Assembly: GCA_045590755.1 (NCBI GenBank)
Contig: JAZNRP010000033.1
Coordinates: 1-64,000 of the forward strand
Source of the DNA: SIG565 sp045590755
GTDB lineage: Bacteria > Bacillota > Clostridia > Oscillospirales > Acutalibacteraceae
Length of the DNA stretch: 64,000 bases
Direction of reading: 5' to 3'
The notes beneath the pieces were generated by a model. That model made no database searches. It was not told the DNA's origin and worked only from the letters and a program-made list of their open reading frames with translations. This document shows positions 42,752 to 50,007 of this stretch, one piece after another. The first letter of the stretch is position 1. Each line of letters begins with the position of its first letter. The position numbers and the translations under genes were made by a program.

Positions 42752-44383
42752 ATGAATTATAGTCCCTCACAAATTTATTCAGAATATAAAAAGGGTGTCG
42801 AATTTAAAAGCAGTATGGGCTCAAAGGGACTGTACGAGCAAAATAAAATCAATGAGCGTTTTTATGTAGGCGACCAGTGGTTCGGAGCAAAGTGCGGAAA
42901 TGACCGTCCTTTAGTGCGACACAATGTTATTAAAAGAATAGGCGATTATAAAATGTCGGTGCTTTTATCGGGACCTATAAATATTTCCTATTCGGCAGAG
43001 GGTGTGCCTGATACGGTAGGTATTCGCGATGCTGTAGAAAAACGCCGTAAGGACTCGTCCCGTGGTATAGAAAAGGATGTTGCAAACAAGGCAGACAACG
43101 AAGAAATAGCATTTGTTATGTCGGCGCTTAATGATTATCAGAGAGTTACCGCAGAGCGTGTAAGGTTTAATCTTCTGGTTGCAAAGGCGCTTAAAAACGC
43201 CTATATAGGCGGCACGGGAATTATCTATACATATTGGGACGGTTCAATATCGACAGGCCTTTATGCAGACGAAGGTAAAACTGTTGCCATAAAGGGTGAC
43301 ATTGCGTGCGAGTGCTTAAATATCGAAAATGTATATTTTGGCGACCCGTACAATGAAGAGGTACAGTCACAGCCCTATATTATTATTGCAACTAAAAAAA
43401 GTCCCGATGAAATTTACAGAGAGTCACTGATGTACAAAGGCGACAATACAGTGGATTTTGATGTAAATGAGTTTGACAAGGATGAAAAGGTAACAGTACT
43501 CACGCGTCTTTGGAAGGAATATGAAAACGATGGTAGCTATAAAGTATTTGCCGAGCGTGTAACCGAAAAAAGTATTATAAGACCCGCTTTCTGTATAGGG
43601 GTGCGTATGTACCCGATTGCAAAATTCTGTTGGGAAACAAGGCACGACTGCTCTTATGGAGATAGCGAAATCACCTATTTAATCCCCAATCAGATTGCAA
43701 TTAACCGTATGATAACTTCGGGTGTATGGTCTGCAATGACAACGGGTATGCCCACAATGGTGGTTAACGGAGATATTATAGACGGCGAAATTACCAACGA
43801 CCCAGGCCAAATAGTTAAAATTTACGGCTCATCCGATGATGTTGCAAATGCTATAAGATATGTGTCGCCACCCGATAACACGGGTAATTTTTCGGGTATT
43901 GTTGAGCCGCTTATTAATAATACATTATCGCAAAACGGCGCAAACCCTGCGGCGCTCGGCGATGTTAATCCCGATAACACATCGGCTATCATTCAGTTAA
44001 GAAACGCCGCCAAGCTGCCACTTACTATGCTTGAGACAAGATACTTTGCCTTCCTTGAAGAAATTTCGCGTATATGGGTGGAATTCTGGGTGATGCAGTA
44101 TGGCCGTCGCCGTATAAAAGTAAACGATGAAAACGGAACCTGGTATGCGCTCTTTGACGGAGAAAGATACAAGGATTTAATAATTAATGTATCGGCAGAA
44201 ATTTCATCAAGCGCATCCTTCACAGACGAAAGCACCGTCGGTGTACTAAACAATCTACTGGAAAAGGATGCCATAACACCCGCACAGTATTTAAAACGGC
44301 TGCCAAAGGGCTTAATACCCGATGTTGCCGCACTTATTAAGGAAACGGAGATGACAAAAAATGCAGATAAAGGAAATTTATAA
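42752..44383 (+). CDS. Phage portal protein (podovirus/P22-like)
   Basis: A 543-aa dodecameric-portal type protein, with NERFYVGDQW near the start, the CLNIENVYFGDPYN wing segment, a long helical stem region and TFLE-like LETRYFAFLEEISRIW. The fold class is inferred from general likeness to P22-type portals. It follows capsid instead of preceding it, an unusual order. The last 23 nt overlap the next gene. Confidence 0.75.
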   Translation: MNYSPSQIYSEYKKGVEFKSSMGSKGLYEQNKINERFYVGDQWFGAKCGNDRPLVRHNVIKRIGDYKMSVLLSGPINISYSAEGVPDTVGIRDAVEKRRKDSSRGIEKDVANKADNEEIAFVMSALNDYQRVTAERVRFNLLVAKALKNAYIGGTGIIYTYWDGSISTGLYADEGKTVAIKGDIACECLNIENVYFGDPYNEEVQSQPYIIIATKKSPDEIYRESLMYKGDNTVDFDVNEFDKDEKVTVLTRLWKEYENDGSYKVFAERVTEKSIIRPAFCIGVRMYPIAKFCWETRHDCSYGDSEITYLIPNQIAINRMITSGVWSAMTTGMPTMVVNGDIIDGEITNDPGQIVKIYGSSDDVANAIRYVSPPDNTGNFSGIVEPLINNTLSQNGANPAALGDVNPDNTSAIIQLRNAAKLPLTMLETRYFAFLEEISRIWVEFWVMQYGRRRIKVNDENGTWYALFDGERYKDLIINVSAEISSSASFTDESTVGVLNNLLEKDAITPAQYLKRLPKGLIPDVAALIKETEMTKNADKGNL

Positions 44384-44702
44384 CGAAACGGTAAATCTTC
44401 TTGGCTATAACGATTTAGGCGAAAATCTTAACAACAGTGATATATTCACAAAGGATTTTCTCATCTGTGTTTCCCGTGTCATTACCGATTTAACCGATAA
44501 GGAAGTAAGCATTCGGTCGCTGAGTCAAGAAACAGATGTAAAGCAGGGGTTAAAATCTACAATAAGCTACGGTACGGCAATGTGGCTTTCACTTATTTTA
44601 GGCGATGGAAACCGTCACAACTTTTTTGCCGAGACCTATAGCCGTATGCGAACAAAATGTAAGACAACGCTTATTAATATAAGCGACACACTACCGCAGT
44701 AA
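44361..44702 (+). CDS. Head-tail adaptor-like protein
   Basis: A 113-aa helical protein that starts inside the end of portal. Helical LLGYNDLGENLNNSDIF and RVITDLTDKEVSIRSLSQ, and its position after portal, fit a gp4/gp6-like head completion or tail adaptor protein. Its family is not certain from sequence alone. Confidence 0.55.
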   Translation: MQIKEIYNETVNLLGYNDLGENLNNSDIFTKDFLICVSRVITDLTDKEVSIRSLSQETDVKQGLKSTISYGTAMWLSLILGDGNRHNFFAETYSRMRTKCKTTLINISDTLPQ

Positions 44703-44714
44703 AGGAGAGTCTGT

Positions 44715-46736
44715 ATGATTTACCCTAAAATTGAAGTTAGCAAGGAAAAAAGCTTTACTGTAGACTCTTTCTCGCACGGCGTTGATTTAATGGATGCAAA
44801 TGCCGTTATTAAAAACAGTAACAACCTTATATATAATGACGGTTTACTGACCACTCGCGGCGGGCTTAGAATACCCGAAAAAACACCTATTTATTCTGCA
44901 TCTAAAAACTGTATTGACGAGCCGCATTTTTGCGAAACCACCATATCATATAACGGTAAAAATTGCAGACTGTTATATTTTTTGTATAATGATGAAATGA
45001 CAAATGTGGTATACAGTTTTTATTTATTGGATGAAGAAACGGGTGCCACCAAAATAGCACCGCTTAGATTCTCAAGAAGTTCATCTACGGAATTTAATGT
45101 ACCAAATTCAATTCTTGTGTTTTCCAGTGCACCTAAAAACGGGTGCGGCATATATGTATTTGCCAGTATGCTTAATAGTACAGAAGGGGATGACTATTCG
45201 GATGCTATCAGAATATATGAATTAAATTCTACTATGACCAGTTGGCTTATGATAAGGGAAAGTGAATTGTATATACCCGATTACTATATAAACGGCAGGG
45301 GCACGGTTTTTTTTGAATCGGGAATTGAGGTGCCGTCTCCGATTTTTAATGAGCCTATGAATATGCTCAGCTCATATTTTCGTTGTAAATTTACTGCAGA
45401 CAGTGTCTCAAACACATTTCAGATACCTATAAATAAAATAAACGATAAATATTTCAACTTCTTCAAGTGTGAACTACTTTTGTCTGATAGCAAAACGCTC
45501 ACTTGGACAGTGCTTCCCGATTCAGCCATCTCAAATGAAGTTGAATATAACGGTGAAAAAACAACTGTTACCTTTAACACAACAACCGGCTCGTTTCATT
45601 TTAATAACATTACACCTATAGGTGAAGTGGGCGTTAGCAACAATATTGTGGTAACCTTGAGCGTTACCAACCCCGAAAATCTTAAAAAAATTGCAAATAT
45701 GAAAAAGGGCGTATGGTATTCTTCCGAAAAGGCGGGTACACACCTTTGTGTTACGGGAAACAGATTGTTTCCGTCCTTGCTTTGCATAAGTGGTGAGAAT
45801 AATCCGTTATATTTTCCTGATAACAGTTGTTATTATGTCGGCGAGCCGTCCAGAAAAATAACCGCAATGGCAAGGCAAAATAAAGCACTTGTTCTATTTA
45901 AGGAAAAAGAAATTTACTGTGCAGATTATACATCGGGTAAACTTTCAATAACACATTTACATTCTAATATTGGTTGTGATTTACCAAACACAGTAGCTCT
46001 TTGTGAAAATAGACTTGTTTGGGCAAATACTGACAGACGCGTATACACACTGAATGCGTTAAGCGACTACGGCGTAGTTGCGGTATACGGAATGTCAAGG
46101 GCAATCAACACCTGGCTTGGTTCAGAAGATTTTACCGATGCTACTGCTTGTTACTTAAATAAAAGATATTATCTGTTTTTGAAAAAACGGGTATATGTGC
46201 TTGATTTATCGGGCGCATTACTTCAGAGTAATCGAGAATTTGTAACTGCGGCTTCGTGGTTCAAATGGGAATTACCAAAAACTATTGAAAACAAATTTGT
46301 TTATTCAGGTATTACTGCCCCAAATATTGTTTTTGCTATCGATAAAACAAAATATTTTATAGGCAATTTATCGGGGAATGACGGATGTGATGAAGTGCTT
46401 TATCTCAAAGACAGCACCGTAACAACCCAAAATAAGCTTATTAAAGGGGAATTGGGAACGGGCGTTATGTCGGGAGATGACTTTTTCTCGAAAAAAATAT
46501 TTACAAAGGCTTTCTTTAATATGTTTGCCAAAAACAATGTGACAGTATCGTTTTTGGGGAATACGGGTGATAGCCTTAAAAATTCACTCATAAATATTAA
46601 ATATAATAAGAACGAAGCGGTGACACCGCATAGGGTTTTACCGCTTATAAGAAGCCACTCACTTGCGGTGCAGGTTAATTTTTCGGGCGACTTTAAATTA
46701 AACGGAATTACCTACTTTTACAGAGAGGCCGTTTAA
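44715..46736 (+). CDS. Phage tail tube/nozzle-like structural protein
   Basis: A 673-aa beta-rich protein with no recognised enzymatic motif. It contains segments such as GLLTTRGGLRIPEK near the start and NIGCDLPNTVALCENRLVWANTDRRVYTL in a beta-propeller-like part, as in podoviral nozzle (gp10/gp12-like) or stabilisation proteins. It is the largest gene of the module and the only clear tail candidate. A receptor-binding role is possible but not shown. Confidence 0.6.
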   Translation: MIYPKIEVSKEKSFTVDSFSHGVDLMDANAVIKNSNNLIYNDGLLTTRGGLRIPEKTPIYSASKNCIDEPHFCETTISYNGKNCRLLYFLYNDEMTNVVYSFYLLDEETGATKIAPLRFSRSSSTEFNVPNSILVFSSAPKNGCGIYVFASMLNSTEGDDYSDAIRIYELNSTMTSWLMIRESELYIPDYYINGRGTVFFESGIEVPSPIFNEPMNMLSSYFRCKFTADSVSNTFQIPINKINDKYFNFFKCELLLSDSKTLTWTVLPDSAISNEVEYNGEKTTVTFNTTTGSFHFNNITPIGEVGVSNNIVVTLSVTNPENLKKIANMKKGVWYSSEKAGTHLCVTGNRLFPSLLCISGENNPLYFPDNSCYYVGEPSRKITAMARQNKALVLFKEKEIYCADYTSGKLSITHLHSNIGCDLPNTVALCENRLVWANTDRRVYTLNALSDYGVVAVYGMSRAINTWLGSEDFTDATACYLNKRYYLFLKKRVYVLDLSGALLQSNREFVTAASWFKWELPKTIENKFVYSGITAPNIVFAIDKTKYFIGNLSGNDGCDEVLYLKDSTVTTQNKLIKGELGTGVMSGDDFFSKKIFTKAFFNMFAKNNVTVSFLGNTGDSLKNSLINIKYNKNEAVTPHRVLPLIRSHSLAVQVNFSGDFKLNGITYFYREAV

Positions 46737-46754
46737 TATAAAAAGGGGGACAAT

Positions 46755-47945
46755 ATGAAAAGGCTATTAATTTTAGTCGTTGTATGTCTGTGTTGTTTGT
46801 CCGCGTGCAATACGGAAAATGGCACAGAGCAAAATGTAATAAAAAACGAGCCGATAGAGCAAACCGAAATGGTCGGCGTCTGGATTACATACAGTGAAAT
46901 GGAAGCCTTATTTAACGGTGATTTTGAAAAAAACTTTGAAGAGCTTGCAAAAAAATGTAATGAGTTTGGAATTAATAATCTGTTTGTTCATATTCGTCCC
47001 TTTTGTGACTCGGTATATAAAAGCGAGTATTTTCCGCAAAGCAGTTTTGCTGTAAATTATAGCCGCGATGCACTTGAATATATGGTGGCTACAGCACATA
47101 AATACTCTCTTAAAATTCACGCCTGGATTAATCCCTATAGGGTGTCCACCGCGTCAAACGATGTAAACACCTTGCCCGATGATAGTCCTGCAAGGGTTTG
47201 GCTCAGTGATGAAGATGAGCAAAACGATAAAAATGTATTGTTTACTGATAGCGGAATATATTTAAACCCTTCAGAAAACGATGTTAAAAGAATAATACTT
47301 TTAGGTATCAGAGAAATAATTGAAAACTACAAGGTTGACGGTATACATCTTGATGATTATTTTTACCCGACAGATGATGAGAGCTTTGATAAACCATCGT
47401 ATGATGCTTATCTGCAAACCACCGAAAAACCGCTCGAATTAGGAGATTGGCGGCGGCAGAATGTAAGCAGTCTTATACATACGCTTTACTGCGCGGTAAA
47501 AGCACACAATAAAAATATTTTGTTTGGTGTCAGTCCAGCCGCCGATATTGACCGCTGCTACAACAAGTTATTTGCCGATGTTGAAGCGTGGGCGCACGGT
47601 GGGTATGTTGACTATATTATGCCGCAGTTATATTTCGGGTTTGAATACCCGATAGATAAATTTAAGTTTAATAATCTATTGCTTTATTGGTCGGCGATTT
47701 TAGAAGATACAAATGCAAAATATTATATCGGTCTTGCGAATTATAAAATCGGCACAGAAAACGAACCCGACAAAACCGAGTGGAACCAAAGGGAAGACAT
47801 AATTGCGCGTCAGATAGAGCTTTTAAGGCAGGAAAAGGCAGATGGCTTTGTGTTTTTTTCCTACTCAACACTTTTTGGCGGTAATGATTTAAATATAAAA
47901 CAAACCGAAAAAATAAAGGAATTAATAAATAAGGAGCAAAAATGA
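46755..47945 (+). CDS. GHL10-type glycoside-hydrolase-like lipoprotein
   Basis: A 396-aa secreted lipoprotein. The signal peptide ends in the lipobox LSAC (Cys18). It is followed by a TIM-barrel of the GHL10/DUF187 family: GVWITYSEME, NLFVHIRPFCDS, HAWINPYRVS, VDGIHLDDYFYP with acidic candidates, and YVDYIMPQLYFGFE. Relatives act on, or bind, cell-wall glycans. It lies within the phage block, between the tail protein and the lysis genes, as moron cargo or a wall-degrading lysis factor. Its stop overlaps the next start. Confidence 0.85.
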   Translation: MKRLLILVVVCLCCLSACNTENGTEQNVIKNEPIEQTEMVGVWITYSEMEALFNGDFEKNFEELAKKCNEFGINNLFVHIRPFCDSVYKSEYFPQSSFAVNYSRDALEYMVATAHKYSLKIHAWINPYRVSTASNDVNTLPDDSPARVWLSDEDEQNDKNVLFTDSGIYLNPSENDVKRIILLGIREIIENYKVDGIHLDDYFYPTDDESFDKPSYDAYLQTTEKPLELGDWRRQNVSSLIHTLYCAVKAHNKNILFGVSPAADIDRCYNKLFADVEAWAHGGYVDYIMPQLYFGFEYPIDKFKFNNLLLYWSAILEDTNAKYYIGLANYKIGTENEPDKTEWNQREDIIARQIELLRQEKADGFVFFSYSTLFGGNDLNIKQTEKIKELINKEQK

Positions 47946-48223
47946 ACGACGGAATAGTTTCTGCTTTAGTAGCTCTTGTGGGAACAATGATAGGAACCTT
48001 CGGCGGTATCGTAACTTCAGGGAAGCTCACCAATTACCGAATAGAGCAGCTTGAAAAAAAGGTAGACGCACACAACGGTTTTGCTCTTAAAATCCCAATT
48101 TTAGAAGAGCGCATAAAGCAATTGCAAAATAGAATCAATGAATTAGAAGAAAGGAGTCCCTTATATGAAAATTTCAAAATGGACAATAGTAAGAACCATT
48201 ATGATGCTTTTAGTGATAATTAA
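47942..48223 (+). CDS. Holin-associated membrane/coiled-coil protein (XhlA-like)
   Basis: A 93-aa protein with one N-terminal membrane helix (ALVALVGTMIGTFGGIV) and then a predicted coiled coil (IEQLEKKVDAH to IKQLQNRINELEER). This layout is common in small proteins beside phage holins. It overlaps the lipoprotein gene by 4 nt and the holin gene by 59 nt. Confidence 0.65.
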   Translation: MNDGIVSALVALVGTMIGTFGGIVTSGKLTNYRIEQLEKKVDAHNGFALKIPILEERIKQLQNRINELEERSPLYENFKMDNSKNHYDAFSDN

Positions 48224-48425
48224 TATGCTGCTTAAAGCATTTGGTATTAATATAATTAGTTTTGATGAAAATCTTGTTTTGGCATCGGTTGAAGCAATAA
48301 TCGAAGTCGGAACAATTGTATCGGCGTGGTGGTATAACAATTCATTTACCCAGAAGGCGAAAGCCGCAGATGAGTTTTTCAAACAGTTAAAGGAAGGTGA
48401 CACTGATGTTCAAATTAGCGCTTAA
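48165..48425 (+). CDS. Phage holin (SPP1/phi-LC3 type)
   Basis: An 86-aa protein with two hydrophobic segments (about 9-28 and 37-57) followed by WWYNNSFTQKAKAADEF, the typical end of SPP1-family holins. It would form membrane lesions that let the amidase reach the wall. SD AAAGGAG is 6-9 nt before ATG. The frame lies partly inside the preceding gene and ends inside the amidase start region. Confidence 0.8.
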   Translation: MKISKWTIVRTIMMLLVIINMLLKAFGINIISFDENLVLASVEAIIEVGTIVSAWWYNNSFTQKAKAADEFFKQLKEGDTDVQISA

Positions 48426-49113
48426 TGCGGGACATTATATAAACGAGCCCGGCAAAAGATGTCTTTATTCGCTTGATAAAAACGAAACAAGGGAGTGGAC
48501 ACTTAACGACAGAGTGTGCGATAAGGTGGAGAAAAAGCTATCGGCGTATGATGGCATACAGCTTATTCGTATTGATGATACAACAGGTAAAAAGAATGTA
48601 GCACTTTCTTCCCGCGCAACCGCGGCAAATAATTTCGGTGCAGATGTTTATATATCTGTCCATCATAATGCAGGTATAAACGGCGGAAGCGGCGGCGGTG
48701 CTATGGCTTATGTCTATACAAAGGTAGACGATTATACAAAGCGGGTGCAAAAGCTTCTGTATAATAAAATAATTGAAAAGACGGGTCTTGTGGGCAACCG
48801 CGCACAACCCTTAAGCTCGGCAAATTTTGCGGAATTAAGGCTTACCAGAATGCCCGCAGTTTTGCTTGAACTCGGCTTTATGGACAGCACAGTGGATGTG
48901 CCCATTATTTTAAGTGAAGACTTTGCCGAAAAGGCGGCTACAGCCATTACCGAAGCGGTTGTAGAGTTGGGAAAACTAAAGCTTAAATCTCAACCTGTTA
49001 AGGAAACCTTATATCGTGTACAGGTAGGCGCATATAAGGAAAGGGCAAATGCCGAAAATATGCTTAAAAAACTAAAGGCCGCAGGCTTTGAAGGCTTTAT
49101 AAAGGCCGAATAA
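48406..49113 (+). CDS. N-acetylmuramoyl-L-alanine amidase with SPOR domain (endolysin)
   Basis: A 235-aa zinc amidase (Amidase_3). Metal and catalytic elements are ALNAGHY, the SSRATAANNFGADVYISVHHNA block, and VLLELGFMDS. A C-terminal SPOR-like peptidoglycan-binding repeat follows (YRVQVGAYKERANAENMLKKLKAAGF). The start at 48406 is used because AAGGAAGG lies 8 nt before; GTG 48397 is also open. It is the last gene of the phage module, before a strong terminator. A paralogous fragment is at the right window edge. Confidence 0.88.
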   Translation: MFKLALNAGHYINEPGKRCLYSLDKNETREWTLNDRVCDKVEKKLSAYDGIQLIRIDDTTGKKNVALSSRATAANNFGADVYISVHHNAGINGGSGGGAMAYVYTKVDDYTKRVQKLLYNKIIEKTGLVGNRAQPLSSANFAELRLTRMPAVLLELGFMDSTVDVPIILSEDFAEKAATAITEAVVELGKLKLKSQPVKETLYRVQVGAYKERANAENMLKKLKAAGFEGFIKAE

Positions 49114-49116
49114 AAA

Positions 49117-49152
49117 TAAAAGCATTACACTTAAAAAGTGTAATGCTTTTTA
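49117..49152 (+). terminator. Bidirectional terminator between phage module and ung
   Basis: Stem AAAAGCATTACACTT / AAGTGTAATGCTTTT with a 3-nt loop, A-rich on one side and T-rich on the other. It serves both convergent genes. Confidence 0.85.
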
Positions 49153-49154
49153 GT

Positions 49155-49823
49155 TTACAACTGCCAGTCAATCGGTGTAAAGCCGGATTTTTCCAGTAAT
49201 TCATTTGTTCTTGAAAAGTGACGGCACCCAAAAAATCCGCCGTAAGCAGACAGGGGACTTGGGTGTACTGTAGTTAGCTTTGTATGTAACGGGTTATCTA
49301 TAATTTTGGCTTTCTGTATTGCGTTGTTCCCCCATAGCAAGAAAACTATGGGTGTGGTTTTGCGATTAAGCTCATATATTATGCGGTCGGTTACATTTTC
49401 CCAACCCGATGCTTTGTGCGAGTTGGCTTGTCCTGCACGGACGGTCAGTACATTATTAAGCAGAAGTACGCCCTGCTTTGCCCATTTGGTAAGCTCTCCG
49501 TAGTGTGCGGGTTGGGTAATATTTAAGTCGCTTTGCATTTCCTTAAAAATATTTTTAAGTGACGGCGGCGGCTCAATACCGGGTTTTACCGAAAAGCACA
49601 GCCCGTGTGCCTGACCTTCGCCGTGATACGGGTCCTGACCGATTATTACAACCTTTGTATCTTTAAAGGGTGTGTACTTAAGTGCATTAAATATATCGTT
49701 CATAGGCGGGTATACGGTAGTGGCGCGGTATTCGTTTTTCAAAAATTCGCGCAATTTTAGATAATACGGCTTCTGCCATTCATCCGCCAGTATTTCATCC
49801 CAGTCATTTCCTATTTTTACCAT
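49155..49823 (-). CDS. ung: Uracil-DNA glycosylase
   Basis: Removes uracil from DNA. The 222-aa family 1 enzyme has the water-activating GQDPYHG loop, FSV, LLLNNVLTV and the HPSPLSA minor-groove loop. It starts immediately after the stop of the TetR remnant, so it may be transcribed from further upstream in the guaA region. Confidence 0.95.
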   Translation of the reverse strand: MVKIGNDWDEILADEWQKPYYLKLREFLKNEYRATTVYPPMNDIFNALKYTPFKDTKVVIIGQDPYHGEGQAHGLCFSVKPGIEPPPSLKNIFKEMQSDLNITQPAHYGELTKWAKQGVLLLNNVLTVRAGQANSHKASGWENVTDRIIYELNRKTTPIVFLLWGNNAIQKAKIIDNPLHTKLTTVHPSPLSAYGGFFGCRHFSRTNELLEKSGFTPIDWQL

Positions 49824-49824
49824 A

Positions 49825-49992
49825 TTAGTATCTTCCTTTGTATTCCTGTTTTAATATTTCTGCCATTTCTTCGGAGGATTCCTTACACCCGCCTGTCAGC
49901 CACATTTTTACTATGGCGTTAAAGCCGTTGCGAAAAAATTTGATATGATATCTGATATTACCATTAATGTGTTCTTTTTCTGCACGGCCGGT
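49825..49992 (-). pseudogene. C-terminal remnant of a TetR/AcrR regulator
   Basis: Between the fusion gene and ung the minus strand reads about 50 codons, RYHIKFFRNGFNAIVKMWL then GGCKESSEEMAEIL, ending TAA at 49825. This resembles the C-terminal dimerisation part of TetR-family proteins (iikeWlenGmkespeeia pattern). There is no start codon with an SD, and no DNA-binding helix-turn-helix: the frame meets the TAA of the fusion gene upstream. It appears to be a gene whose 5' part was lost when the region was rearranged. Confidence 0.6.
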
Positions 49993-50007
49993 AGTTATGA
50001 TTAAAAA

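Larger units (their letters stand above)
39095..49113 (+). mobile_element. Compact prophage-derived structural and lysis module
   Basis: Twelve plus-strand genes run closely packed: small terminase, large terminase (interrupted), small membrane protein, scaffold, major capsid, portal, adaptor, tail protein, GHL10 lipoprotein, coiled-coil lysis accessory, holin, amidase-SPOR. Integrase, excisionase, repressor, replication, head protease, tape measure and tail-fibre genes are not visible. The portal and connector look podovirus-like. Flanking genes (maf, ung) are intact. It may be a decaying prophage or a domesticated particle cluster. No att repeats were found by eye. Confidence 0.85.

Noticed and set aside
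39095..49113. General TGA-to-Trp recoding of the phage genes
   Set aside because: Capsid, portal, tail and amidase genes use TGG for Trp and contain no internal TGA. Only the terminase has one, so a code change is not supported.
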